Positions 24,291 through 32,727 of a DNA stretch of 64,000 nt are shown in pieces. The notes under the pieces are model-generated. The model had not been told where the DNA came from and made no database searches. It worked only from the letters and a program-made list of their open reading frames with translations. The position numbers and the translations under genes are program-made. The DNA comes from Bacteroidaceae bacterium (lineage in GTDB: Bacteria; Bacteroidota; Bacteroidia; Bacteroidales; Bacteroidaceae): assembly GCA_017470525.1 (NCBI GenBank), contig JAFUYM010000060.1, positions 1 to 64,000 of the forward strand, read 5' to 3'. Positions within the stretch are counted from its first letter, which is position 1, and every line of letters begins with the position of its first letter.

Positions 24291-25145
24291 ATGCATACGA
24301 AGCAAGAAAAGATGGAGGCTTTCGGACGTTTGCTCGACGTGATGGACGACCTCCGAGAGAAGTGTCCGTGGGACAGGAAACAGACGAACGAATCGCTTCG
24401 TCCCAACACGATTGAGGAAACTTACGAGTTGTGCGATGCCCTTCTGAAGAACGACGAACTGAACATCTGCAAGGAACTGGGCGACGTGCTCCTACACATC
24501 GTGTTCTACTCGAAGATTGGCGAGGAGAAAGGTGCCTTTGATGTGGCAGATGTGTGCAACAAACTTTGCGACAAACTCATCTTCCGCCATCCCCATGTAT
24601 ATGGCGATGCCAAGGCGAACACGGCTGGCGAGGTGGTGCAGACATGGGAACAAATCAAGACGAAGGAGAAGGACGGCAACAAGACCGTGCTGTCGGGTGT
24701 GCCCGATGCCCTACCCTCGCTCATCAAGGCATACCGCATTCAGGACCAGGCGCGCAATGTGGGTTTCGACTGGGACGACCGTCGCGATGTGTGGAAGAAG
24801 GTGAAAGAAGAGATTGGCGAGTTTGAGACAGAGGTGGAACAAGCCCAAGCGCTTGACGATTCTCTCCATGCGGATGAAACAGCATTCGAAGAAGCGAAAA
24901 AAGTCGCCAAGCAGCATGCCACCGAAGAGTTTGGCGACGTGATGTTCAGCCTTATCAACGCTGCCCGGCTCTACAAAATCAATCCCGACAACGCCCTCGA
25001 ACTGACCAACCAGAAGTTCATCCACCGCTTCAACTATGTGGAGGCAAAGGCAAAAGAAAAAGGTCAAGCCCTGAAGGACATGACCCTGGAGGAGATGGAC
25101 GCGTTATGGAACGAGGCAAAAACTGCGAATAAAACAACGAATTGA
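24291..25145 (+). CDS. mazG: Nucleoside triphosphate pyrophosphohydrolase
   Basis: MazG hydrolyses (d)NTPs to NMP and pyrophosphate, cleaning nucleotide pools and lowering ppGpp under stress. The 284-residue protein contains two MazG repeats: CPWDRKQTNESLRPNTIEET with EExxE-type metal residues and KELGDVLLHIVFYSKI near the N-terminus, and a second (VKEEIGEFETEVEQ, EEFGDVMFSLINAAR) from about 170. Length fits the two-domain form. The stop lies inside the left arm of the 56-bp inverted repeat that separates it from convergent metH. Confidence 0.93.
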   Translation: MHTKQEKMEAFGRLLDVMDDLREKCPWDRKQTNESLRPNTIEETYELCDALLKNDELNICKELGDVLLHIVFYSKIGEEKGAFDVADVCNKLCDKLIFRHPHVYGDAKANTAGEVVQTWEQIKTKEKDGNKTVLSGVPDALPSLIKAYRIQDQARNVGFDWDDRRDVWKKVKEEIGEFETEVEQAQALDDSLHADETAFEEAKKVAKQHATEEFGDVMFSLINAARLYKINPDNALELTNQKFIHRFNYVEAKAKEKGQALKDMTLEEMDALWNEAKTANKTTN

Positions 25146-25268
25146 TTCTTTTTAACTACGAATTGCACGAATGAAACGAATTTTACTATGCAGCAAGCAT
25201 GGTCTACTTCCAAAAATTCGTTTCATTCGTGCAATTCGTAGTTAAAAAGAATCAATTCGTTGTTTTAT
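25129..25268. repeat. 56-bp perfect inverted repeat between mazG and metH
   Basis: Positions 25129-25184 and 25213-25268 are exact reverse complements, with a 28-base loop. The arm contains ACGAATT motifs at 25137, 25158, 25167 and 25176, the last three in a 9-bp period. The left arm includes the mazG stop codon; the right arm ends three bases before the metH stop. It could act as a two-way terminator, but is far longer than needed and may be a mobile or recently duplicated palindrome. Confidence 0.95.
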
Positions 25269-25271
25269 CAA

Positions 25272-28037
25272 TTATTCAAAGTATTTAGGTCTTCTTTGCC
25301 GTGCCTCTTCCAAACTGACCATGCCGGACTTCTCGTCAGCCTTGTCTGAACGGAGTTCGGCATATTTTTTGTCCAATTCATCCGTCAATTCAGCCCTCGT
25401 GTCGGGATTGAGCAGTTTGGCGCTGGCAATCACATTCTGCGAGGCATCTTTCATCCAGAGCACGGGACCATGATAGACAGGGGCAATCTTCAGGGCAGTG
25501 TGCAGTTCGCTGGTGGTGGCGCCGCCAATCATGATGGGGATATGGGCACCACGCTCCTCAAGGGCACGTGCCACATTCACCATCTCTTCCAGCGAGGGGG
25601 TGATGAGACCTGAAAGCCCGATGATATCGACGTTTTCTTCGATGGCTCGGTCAACAATCGTCTCCGTAGGCACCATCACGCCGAGGTCAATAATCTCATA
25701 GTTGTTGCAGGCGAGGATGACGCTCACGATGTTCTTGCCGATGTCGTGTACATCGCCTTTCACCGTTGCCAACAGCACCTTGCCCGCCTTCTGTGCCCCT
25801 TCCGAACGGCTTGCCTCGATGAGCGGCTGAAGAATGCCTACCGCCTTCTTCATCGTGCGAGCCGTCTTCACCACTTGCGGCAGGAACATTTTGCCTGCTC
25901 CGAACAGTTCGCCCACCGTGTTCATGGCATCCATCAGAGGTCCCTCAATAATCTTCACGGGATTGCCGTACAGTTGTACCGCTTCGTCAAGGTCGGGCTC
26001 CAGATAGTCGCCCACTCCCTTCACCAAGGCATGTTTCAGCCGTTCTTCCACAGAGCCGTTCCGCCAATTGTCAGCACTCGCCTTAGGTGCTACACCTCCA
26101 TTTTTAATTGATTCTTTTTCAGCATCTTTCTCTGCTTTGATTTGAGCAGCAATTTCAATCAGCCTTTCCGTCGCCCCAGCATCACGATTCAGCAGCACAT
26201 CGTCGATGGCAGTCAAAACGTTTTCGGGGATGTCGCTATACAGCACCTGCGTGGCAGGGTTCACGATGCCCATGTCCTGTCCCTTGCCGATAGTGTGATA
26301 GAGAAAGACGGCATGCATCGCCTCGCGGATGTAGTTGTTGCCCCGGAAGGAGAACGAAAGGTTGCTGATGCCGCCCGACACATGTGCCCCAGGCAGGTGC
26401 AGACGAATCCATTCTGTGGCACGGATAAAGTCCAAGCCATAACTGTTGTGCTCTTCCATGCCCGTTGCTACTGCCAGCACATTCGGGTCGAAAATGATGT
26501 CGAGAGGATTGAAGCCCACCTTGTCCACTAAGAGATGATATGCTCGTTCGCAGATTTCGATTTTCCGTTCGTAGGTCGTTGCCTGTCCCTGCTCGTCAAA
26601 TGCCATCACCACCGTGGCAGCACCCAAGCGTTTGATTTCCCGTGCATGTGCCAAGAACTTCTCCTCGCCTTCCTTCAGCGAGATGCTGTTCACGATGCTC
26701 TTGCCCTGCACACACTTCAATCCTGCCACGATGACCTCCCAGTCGCTGGAGTCAATCATCACGGGCACCTTCGAGATGTCGGGGTCGCTCATCAGCAGAT
26801 TCAGGAAGGTCACCATCTCGTGCTTGGCATCCAGCAGACCGTCGTCCATGTTGATGTCGATGACCAAAGCCCCATCCTCCACCTGCTTGCGGGCAATCGA
26901 GAGGGCTTCTTCGTAGTTCTTTTCGTTGATGAGTCGGAGGAATTTGCGCGAGCCAGCCACGTTACAACGTTCACCTACGTTCACGAAACGGCACTCGGGA
27001 GTCAGTTCCAGCAGTTCGAGACCACTCAGCCACATGTTTTTCGGCTTCTCCACGGGCACATGCGGCTTCTTTCCTTTCACCAAATCGGGATACAGCGCAA
27101 TGAACTTTTCCGTCGTACCGCAGCAGCCGCCGATGATGTTGACCAATCCTTCGTCCACATACTCCTTCACCTGCTCCGCCATCATGTCGGGTGTCTGGTC
27201 GTACAAGCCCAGCGAATTGGGCAATCCTGCATTGGGGTGCGCCGAGATATAGTAAGGTGCTTTCTCTGCCAACACCTTCAGGAAGGGTTTCAGTTGACGT
27301 GCACCAAACGAGCAGTTCAATCCGATGGAGAAGATGTCGGCATGCTGCACACTGGCAAGGAACGCCTCCAAAGTCTGTCCCGACAAGGTTCTGCCAGCCG
27401 TGTCGCTCACCGTCACCGACAGCATCAGCGGCACACGCTTTTGGGTCGATTCCATCGCCATTTCAGCCGCATAGATGGCAGCCTTGGCGTTGAGCGAATC
27501 GAAGATGGTTTCTATCAGCAGGGCATCCACCCCACCCTCCAGCAAGGCTTCCATCTGCTCCACATATGCCGCCACCAACTCATCGTAGGTGAGGCTTCGC
27601 AAGGCAGGGTTATTCACGTCGGGCGAGATGCTCAACGTCTTGTTGGTAGGTCCCACGTCGCCCAGCACAAAACGTGGTTTCATCGGGTTTTTCTGTGTAT
27701 ATTCATCTGCCAACCGCCGTGCAATCTTCGCCCCAGCCAAGTTCATCTCCCTGCAATATTCCTGCACGTTGTAGTCTGCCATCGACACCCGCTGTGAAGA
27801 GAACGTACACGTGGTAATCATATCTGCTCCTGCCTCCAAATACTTCCGGTGAATATCCTCAATCACATCGGGACGGGTCAGGCAGAGGATGTCGTTGTTA
27901 CCCTTCATCAGCCCCGGCACATCCTTGAACCGTTCGCCTCTGAAGTCCTCCTCTTTCAACCCATACCGCTGAATCATCGTGCCCATCGCACCGTCCAGAA
28001 TCAGTATTCGCTCCTTGATGATGTCGTGTAGTGTCAT
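25272..28037 (-). CDS. metH: Cobalamin-dependent methionine synthase without reactivation domain
   Basis: MetH transfers a methyl group from methyltetrahydrofolate through cobalamin to homocysteine. The 921 residues give the homocysteine domain with zinc ligands Cys242, Cys305 and Cys306 (GGCCGTT), the pterin-binding domain (about 345-610, FVNVGERCNVAGS), the B12 cap, and the cobalamin domain with DVHDIG (762-767, His764 the lower ligand). It stops at about 921, so the roughly 330-residue AdoMet-binding reactivation domain of E. coli MetH (1227 residues) is missing. A split arrangement is known in some bacteria. It is the last gene of a DUF4375-smpB-metH operon, 11 bases from smpB. Confidence 0.93.
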   Translation of the reverse strand: MTLHDIIKERILILDGAMGTMIQRYGLKEEDFRGERFKDVPGLMKGNNDILCLTRPDVIEDIHRKYLEAGADMITTCTFSSQRVSMADYNVQEYCREMNLAGAKIARRLADEYTQKNPMKPRFVLGDVGPTNKTLSISPDVNNPALRSLTYDELVAAYVEQMEALLEGGVDALLIETIFDSLNAKAAIYAAEMAMESTQKRVPLMLSVTVSDTAGRTLSGQTLEAFLASVQHADIFSIGLNCSFGARQLKPFLKVLAEKAPYYISAHPNAGLPNSLGLYDQTPDMMAEQVKEYVDEGLVNIIGGCCGTTEKFIALYPDLVKGKKPHVPVEKPKNMWLSGLELLELTPECRFVNVGERCNVAGSRKFLRLINEKNYEEALSIARKQVEDGALVIDINMDDGLLDAKHEMVTFLNLLMSDPDISKVPVMIDSSDWEVIVAGLKCVQGKSIVNSISLKEGEEKFLAHAREIKRLGAATVVMAFDEQGQATTYERKIEICERAYHLLVDKVGFNPLDIIFDPNVLAVATGMEEHNSYGLDFIRATEWIRLHLPGAHVSGGISNLSFSFRGNNYIREAMHAVFLYHTIGKGQDMGIVNPATQVLYSDIPENVLTAIDDVLLNRDAGATERLIEIAAQIKAEKDAEKESIKNGGVAPKASADNWRNGSVEERLKHALVKGVGDYLEPDLDEAVQLYGNPVKIIEGPLMDAMNTVGELFGAGKMFLPQVVKTARTMKKAVGILQPLIEASRSEGAQKAGKVLLATVKGDVHDIGKNIVSVILACNNYEIIDLGVMVPTETIVDRAIEENVDIIGLSGLITPSLEEMVNVARALEERGAHIPIMIGGATTSELHTALKIAPVYHGPVLWMKDASQNVIASAKLLNPDTRAELTDELDKKYAELRSDKADEKSGMVSLEEARQRRPKYFE

Positions 28038-28048
28038 TTGCTTGTGTT

Positions 28049-28525
28049 TTATACGTATTTCTTCTTCGCCCTGTCAATCTCCCTCCTGTCCTCCTTCTCC
28101 TTCATCGTCTGGCGTTTATCATATTCCTTCTTACCTTTCGCCAAAGCAATATCCAGTTTTGCCAATCCGTTCTCGTTGATATAGAGAAGGATGGGTACAA
28201 TCGTGAAGCCTGGAGCCTTCGTGTCATTCTGCAAATTGCGGATTTCCTTCTTGTTCAGCAGCAACTTCCGTTCCCGACGCTCCACATGGTTATTGTACGA
28301 ACCCTCCGAATAAAGAGCCACATACATGTTCTTCACCCAAATCTCACCATTATTGATGTAGCAGTACGTGTCCACCAGACTTGCCTTGCCCGCACGGATG
28401 CTCTTGATTTCCGTACCCGTCAAGACGATGCCCGCCGTGAAGGTGTCGATAAACTCATAGTCGAACGACGCCCTCTTGTTCTTGATGTTCACCTGCTGAT
28501 TCTTTGCTATCTTATTCTTTGCCAT
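28049..28525 (-). CDS. smpB: SsrA-binding protein
   Basis: SmpB binds tmRNA and delivers it to stalled ribosomes for trans-translation. The 158-residue sequence has the family core: [35 protein letters not shown], and [11 protein letters not shown], with a basic C-terminal tail ([11 protein letters not shown]) that enters the mRNA channel. Length is normal. It lies between a DUF4375-like gene (three bases upstream) and metH (11 bases downstream), so all three are probably one transcript; no tmRNA gene is visible in this window. Confidence 0.95.
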   Translation of the reverse strand: MAKNKIAKNQQVNIKNKRASFDYEFIDTFTAGIVLTGTEIKSIRAGKASLVDTYCYINNGEIWVKNMYVALYSEGSYNNHVERRERKLLLNKKEIRNLQNDTKAPGFTIVPILLYINENGLAKLDIALAKGKKEYDKRQTMKEKEDRREIDRAKKKYV

Positions 28526-28528
28526 AAA

Positions 28529-29026
28529 TCACATATACTTCTCTAAGTTCTCTACTATCATCTTCGCCACCAACGGGGTCACTTCCTCTTGATGCTCGTC
28601 CAGAAAGTCATCGCCCAACTCGTTCAGTTCTTCCAACTGCTCATAGAGTGCCATAAACTCGTCGTCCGTCATGTCCTTCGACAACTCCTCTTGATGCTTA
28701 TGGTACTCTTTCTTCACCTCATACAGCAATTTGGAAAAGTCCTTCATGCCCCACTCTTTTTTTGTTATCATCGGGAAGGGACCTTCCAGCACATACGGAG
28801 CATACCCGTTCAGAATCAACTGGATAAAACCGCCCTCCATCACCTCATCCAACACATAGCGATAACACAACACCGCATGCTGCTCCGCACTCAGCATCTC
28901 CATGTTCTCTGCTGTCAATCCACCTCCGACAGCCTCCAAATAGCCATCAGTCACCCACTGGATAAACCCGATGCTATCCAGTTCCTCATACTTTTCAACC
29001 GCCAATGTTCCGTCCAAATGTACCAT
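28529..29026 (-). CDS. DUF4375/DMP19-like protein
   Basis: The product has 165 residues. I start at the ATG at 29026 because the promoter's -7 box lies at 29057-29064; the longer open frame to 29152 would begin upstream of the transcript. The sequence is acidic and helical (VLCYRYVLDEVMEGGFIQLILNG; EELSKDMTDDEFMALYEQLEELNEL), and the GGFIQLILNGYA segment recalls the GGFxQYFxN pattern of DUF4375 (DMP19-type) proteins. Cytoplasmic, no catalytic motif seen. It heads the operon with smpB and metH. Function unknown. Confidence 0.65.
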   Translation of the reverse strand: MVHLDGTLAVEKYEELDSIGFIQWVTDGYLEAVGGGLTAENMEMLSAEQHAVLCYRYVLDEVMEGGFIQLILNGYAPYVLEGPFPMITKKEWGMKDFSKLLYEVKKEYHKHQEELSKDMTDDEFMALYEQLEELNELGDDFLDEHQEEVTPLVAKMIVENLEKYM

Positions 29027-29056
29027 AATCCTGCACGTTCTTCTCGTTTTAACTTG

Positions 29057-29088
29057 CAAAGTTACGACTAAGTGAACAAAATACCAAA
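29057..29088 (-). promoter_or_regulatory. Promoter of the DUF4375-smpB-metH operon
   Basis: On the minus strand TTTG (29085-29088) and TAACTTTG (29057-29064), spacing 20. It fixes the first gene's start. Confidence 0.8.
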
Positions 29089-29120
29089 TTTCACACCCAT
29101 TAAAAACAAAAACATCCCCA

Positions 29121-29198
29121 AAATCGGACTGCTCCAGTCCGACGTGCCGCACTGGAGCAGTCCGATGTGTCGGAGTGGAGCAGTCCGAAAGAGAGGTG
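29121..29198. repeat. Triple palindrome, 23-bp period, family A copy 2
   Basis: 17-bp units at 29125-29141, 29148-29164 and 29171-29187 with 6-bp spacers. It is the reverse complement of the element at 353-430, sharing the CACCTCTCTTT flank (reverse strand, 29188-29198). Unit centres (CTCC or GGAG) and one spacer (ATGTGT or ACACAT) are inverted relative to the other copy. Confidence 0.85.
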
Positions 29199-29200
29199 CT

Positions 29201-29254
29201 GAAAGCGCGCTTTCCTGGACTTGTCCCCGGCAGGGCTGATGGAAGCCCCGCCTA
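29201..29254. other. Palindrome and hairpin after the small Cys-protein gene
   Basis: GAAAGCGCGCTTTC (29201-29214) is a perfect palindrome. GGCAGGGCT with AGCCCCGCC (about 29229-29253) is a hairpin directly at the stop of the next gene on the minus strand. No T run, so terminator function is uncertain. Confidence 0.4.
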
Positions 29255-29473
29255 CCAGAATATCATGGTCAACTCTTCGCCCAGGTCAGGCCTCATCTTG
29301 GATTCTGGGTCAAGGATTCCGCCGGCTTCCACGCCGCCGTAGTCGGCATCCACCAGACTCATAAGCGCACACCCACAACCCTCGCAAGTCTTGTGAGTGT
29401 GCATCTTCTCTACTCCATACAGGGATTCGAACACGTACCACAACAGCGGTGGTTGATGATCAGAAAAGTACAT
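29252..29473 (-). CDS. Small Cys-rich protein downstream of mtgA
   Basis: This open frame of 73 residues starts six bases after the mtgA stop and so is probably co-transcribed. It contains the cluster CEGCGC (about 31-36) and an ordered acidic C-terminus (DADYGGVEAGGILDPESK, then RPDLGEELTMIFW). The cysteines could bind a metal. Codon use looks coding, and the tight spacing supports reality. I do not recognise the family. There is no signal peptide or membrane segment. It might also be the remnant of a larger gene. Confidence 0.5.
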   Translation of the reverse strand: MYFSDHQPPLLWYVFESLYGVEKMHTHKTCEGCGCALMSLVDADYGGVEAGGILDPESKMRPDLGEELTMIFW

Positions 29474-29479
29474 TCGAAC

Positions 29480-30184
29480 TTATTTCGGGAATGTCCCCAA
29501 CCACTTCATTTGCCGCAAACACCAGGATTGGCGCCGGTACATGTAGTTGGTGGGTGAGGCTGAGTTCATCTTCAGCGGATTGGGCAAGGTAATGGCAATC
29601 ATGGCACATTGGTTGCGTGTGAGGTCTTTGGCATCGCAACCGAAATGCTCTTGCGCCACGGCTTGAGCACCATAAATGCCATCGCCCATCTCGATGGTGT
29701 TGAGATAGACCTCCATGATGCGCTGCTTGTCCCACATGAACTCGATGAGGACCGTGAAGTAGGCTTCCACACCTTTGCGGAACCATGCCAACTTGCCTGT
29801 GGATGCCGTTGGGAAAAGGAACACATTTTTGGCAGTTTGCTGACTGATGGTGGAGCCACCACGGAAACGCTCCCCCTCCTCTCGTTCTTCCATGACTTTC
29901 TGAATGGCATCCCAGTCGAAACCATTGTGACTGAGAAAGTTCTGGTCTTCACATGACATGACGGCAAGCGGAAGGTCTGGCGAAATGCTATCCAATGGCA
30001 TCCATTCATGATGCCAACGGATTTTCTCTCCTCGGCTCACCTGTTCATACGCACGGATGAACATGAGCGGGGAGGTATAGACAGGAATGTATCGGAACAA
30101 TAAAACAAGTAGGATGCTCCCCGCCAAAAGGACGATGAGCACCCACTTGATGATGTTTCCTATTGTGGAAAAGAATTTACCCAT
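29480..30184 (-). CDS. mtgA: Monofunctional peptidoglycan glycosyltransferase
   Basis: MtgA polymerises lipid II into glycan strands at the inner membrane. The 234-residue protein has one membrane anchor at about 13-31 (WVLIVLLAGSILLVLLF) and a GT51 domain with motif 1 EDQNFLSHNGFDW (catalytic Glu), motif 2 FRGGSTISQQTAKNVFL, and the KRIMEVYLNTIEMGDGIYG-type motif (here DKQRIMEVYLN). No transpeptidase domain follows. The ATG overlaps the stop of the upstream OmpA-family gene by one base (TAATG), so translation is coupled, linking wall synthesis with an envelope-anchoring lipoprotein. Confidence 0.95.
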   Translation of the reverse strand: MGKFFSTIGNIIKWVLIVLLAGSILLVLLFRYIPVYTSPLMFIRAYEQVSRGEKIRWHHEWMPLDSISPDLPLAVMSCEDQNFLSHNGFDWDAIQKVMEEREEGERFRGGSTISQQTAKNVFLFPTASTGKLAWFRKGVEAYFTVLIEFMWDKQRIMEVYLNTIEMGDGIYGAQAVAQEHFGCDAKDLTRNQCAMIAITLPNPLKMNSASPTNYMYRRQSWCLRQMKWLGTFPK

Positions 30185-30906
30185 TACTGCAATGTTCCTG
30201 CTTCGGCTGCGTTAATCATTGCCTCTGAAGCATAAAGATAAATTTCAACACGGCGGTTCTGAGCCTTACCTTCCTTGGTGTCATTGCTTGCCACTGGATT
30301 GTTCTCGCCGTAGCCTATGCTGCTCTTGATTTGAGAAGTTGCTGCTCCTTGTGCAAGGAGATAGGACTTCACAGCATCAGCACGATCCTGGCTGAGTTTG
30401 ATGTTTTTCTGGAAACTCTCTTCAACGGTAGAGCCTTTGAAACCTGTGTTGTCAGTATAGCCCTGGATAGCGACATCGCAATCAGGATATACTTTCAGCA
30501 CCTCGTTAGTGAGTTTGTTGAGATTCTGCATGGCATCTTTGCTGAGCATAGATTTGCCTGTAGCGAAAAGAATACCTGAGTCGAAGGTCATCTTCACTGC
30601 ATCAAGACCGTTGCTGTCTTTCACGCTCTCCACTTGGGCATTCGCCACAGCAGCCTCAGCAGCAGCCTTCATCTTGTCCATCTTCTTGCCAATGAGCACA
30701 CCTGCAGCCGTACCCACAGCAGCGCCAATACCTGCACCAGCCAATGTGCCACCTGCATTCTTGCCAATCAGGTTACCGACCATAGCACCGATTCCTGCAC
30801 CTGCGCCACCACCAATGAGACCGCCTTTGGTAGTATTGTTCATACCACATCCCGCAAAGATAATGATCGCAGCCATGAGGAGCGCACCAAACTTAAATTT
30901 AGTCAT
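30184..30906 (-). CDS. OmpA-family lipoprotein with glycine zipper
   Basis: The protein has 240 residues. Lipoprotein signal with lipobox FAGC at about 17-20, a glycine-zipper segment (28-75: GGLIGGGAGAGIGAMVGN and repeats) and a C-terminal OmpA-like peptidoglycan-binding domain (VKMTFDSGILFATGKS, GYTDNTG, KLSQDRADAVKSYL, NRRVEIYL). The architecture is that of YiaD-type proteins that tether the outer membrane to the wall. It is translationally coupled to mtgA. No clean TAnnTTTG box; the nearest resemblance is GATATTTG near 30972-30979. Confidence 0.9.
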   Translation of the reverse strand: MTKFKFGALLMAAIIIFAGCGMNNTTKGGLIGGGAGAGIGAMVGNLIGKNAGGTLAGAGIGAAVGTAAGVLIGKKMDKMKAAAEAAVANAQVESVKDSNGLDAVKMTFDSGILFATGKSMLSKDAMQNLNKLTNEVLKVYPDCDVAIQGYTDNTGFKGSTVEESFQKNIKLSQDRADAVKSYLLAQGAATSQIKSSIGYGENNPVASNDTKEGKAQNRRVEIYLYASEAMINAAEAGTLQ

Positions 30907-31055
30907 AGATTCTTTCGTTTTTAATGTTAATAATATGGTTTGTTTTCTTCTTCCTTTGGTTTGTCTTCAAGTGCAAATATCGGGATTTTCATCGATATAA
31001 ATGGCAATTGCGATAAATAAAATGAAAAAATGATGTTTTTTTCACAAAAAGGTCG

Positions 31056-31063
31056 TAATTTTG
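31056..31063 (+). promoter_or_regulatory. -7 box of proS
   Basis: TAATTTTG, 39 bases before the ATG; -33 region is only T-rich. Confidence 0.6.
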
Positions 31064-31101
31064 TGGCTTGAATTTGATTTATCAACAATTAAAAACAGAA
31101 T

Positions 31102-32580
31102 ATGGCAACAGAATTGAAAGACCTGACCAAGCGGTCAGAGGACTACTCGAAGTGGTATAACGAATTGGTGGTGAAGGCTGAATTGGCTGAACAAGCCGAT
31201 GTGAGAGGATGTATGGTGATTCGTCCATACGGATATGCAATTTGGGAAAAGATGCAGCGAGTGCTCGACGATATGTTTAAGGAGACAGGGGTACAGAACG
31301 CTTATTTTCCCTTGCTCATTCCAAAGAGTTTCTTAAGCAAAGAGGCTGAGCACGTGGAGGGTTTTGCCAAGGAGTGTGCAGTGGTGACTCACTATCGACT
31401 GAAGACCAACGACACACATGACGGCGTGGTGGTTGACCCTGCCGCTAAATTGGAAGAAGAACTGATTATCCGTCCCACTTCGGAAACCATCATCTGGAAC
31501 ACTTATAAGAACTGGATTAAGTCTTACCGTGACCTCCCTATCCTGTGCAACCAATGGTGTAACGTGATGCGCTGGGAGATGCGTACCCGCCTGTTCCTGC
31601 GCACTTCTGAGTTCCTTTGGCAGGAGGGTCACACGGCTCACGCCACTCGCGAGGAGGCTGAAGAGCGCACCAAGCAGATGATTGGCATTTATGCCAAATT
31701 TGCAGAAGAATACATGGCAGTTCCGGTGATTCAGGGTGTGAAGAGTGAGACAGAGCGTTTTGCAGGAGCACTCGACACTTACACGATTGAAGCCATGATG
31801 CAAGACGGCAAGGCTCTGCAGAGCGGTACGAGCCACTTCCTCGGTCAGAACTTCGGTAAAGCATTCGACGTGCAGTTCCTCAACAAGGACAACAAACCTG
31901 AATATGCTTGGGCAACTTCATGGGGGGTATCGACCCGACTGATGGGTGCACTCATCATGACCCACTCCGACGACAACGGTCTCGTTTTGCCTCCACGGTT
32001 GGCTCCGCTGCAGGTGGTCATCATCCCCATCGGTAAGGGAGACCAGATGGCTATGCTCGACGAGAAGGCTGAGGCGATTGTAAAGAACCTCAAGGCAATG
32101 GGCATCAGCGTGAAGTACGACAATGCCGACAACAAGCGTCCGGGCTTCAAGTTCGCCGACTACGAGTTGAAGGGTGTGCCAGTACGTCTCGTGTTGGGTG
32201 CCCGCGACTTGGAGAAGGGACTTGTGGAGGTGATGCGCCGCGACACTTTGGAAAAAGAGAATGTGTCCATCGAGGGTATCGAGGAGTACATCAAGAATCT
32301 TCTCGACGACATTCAGAAGAACATCTACCAGAAGGCTGTCACCTACCGTGATGCCCATATCTACGAATGCGACAACTACGACGAGTTCAAGGAGCGCATC
32401 AAGGATGGCGGCTTCTTCCTCTGCCACTGGGACGGCACTGAGGAAACAGAGGCAAAGATTAAGGAAGACACTCAGGCAACTATCCGTTGTGTACCGTTCA
32501 TGTTTGAACAGACAGAAGGCACCGACATGGTGAGCGGCAAACCAGCCAAGTGCAGAGTGTTGATTGCAAGGGCTTATTAA
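31102..32580 (+). CDS. proS: Prolyl-tRNA synthetase, eukaryote/archaeon-like type
   Basis: ProRS charges tRNA-Pro. The 492-residue class II synthetase lacks the bacterial INS editing domain and has the eukaryote-like layout: motif 1 around [11 protein letters not shown], motif 2 with [20 protein letters not shown], motif 3 near [22 protein letters not shown], then an anticodon-binding domain and a zinc-like C-terminal domain. This short type is typical of Bacteroidota. Monocistronic, with a -7 box upstream and a triple palindrome (32606-32666) after the stop. Confidence 0.95.
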   Translation: MATELKDLTKRSEDYSKWYNELVVKAELAEQADVRGCMVIRPYGYAIWEKMQRVLDDMFKETGVQNAYFPLLIPKSFLSKEAEHVEGFAKECAVVTHYRLKTNDTHDGVVVDPAAKLEEELIIRPTSETIIWNTYKNWIKSYRDLPILCNQWCNVMRWEMRTRLFLRTSEFLWQEGHTAHATREEAEERTKQMIGIYAKFAEEYMAVPVIQGVKSETERFAGALDTYTIEAMMQDGKALQSGTSHFLGQNFGKAFDVQFLNKDNKPEYAWATSWGVSTRLMGALIMTHSDDNGLVLPPRLAPLQVVIIPIGKGDQMAMLDEKAEAIVKNLKAMGISVKYDNADNKRPGFKFADYELKGVPVRLVLGARDLEKGLVEVMRRDTLEKENVSIEGIEEYIKNLLDDIQKNIYQKAVTYRDAHIYECDNYDEFKERIKDGGFFLCHWDGTEETEAKIKEDTQATIRCVPFMFEQTEGTDMVSGKPAKCRVLIARAY

Positions 32581-32605
32581 AAGTTTTTTCTTTCTTATAA
32601 AAACC

Positions 32606-32666
32606 GTACCCCTCGGGTACACCATGCCGTACCCCTCGGGTACGCCACATTGTACTCGAGGGGTAC
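32606..32666. repeat. Triple palindrome, 23-bp period, family B copy 1
   Basis: 15-bp units GTACCCCTCGGGTAC at 32606-32620 and 32629-32643, and an inverted related unit at 32652-32666, with two 8-bp spacers. Each unit forms a GTACCC/GGGTAC hairpin. It lies between proS and the peptidase gene and might act as a terminator, but there is no T run. Confidence 0.85.
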
Positions 32667-32727
32667 GATAAATAACGTCTCACTTCGGGGAATCTCCTTA
32701 CCCCATCAATAAAGCAAAAAAAACGAT

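Noticed and set aside
28037-29060. Cobalamin or SAM riboswitch controlling metH
   Set aside because: metH is third in its operon, the first-gene leader is only about 25 bases, and no B12-box-like sequence was seen.
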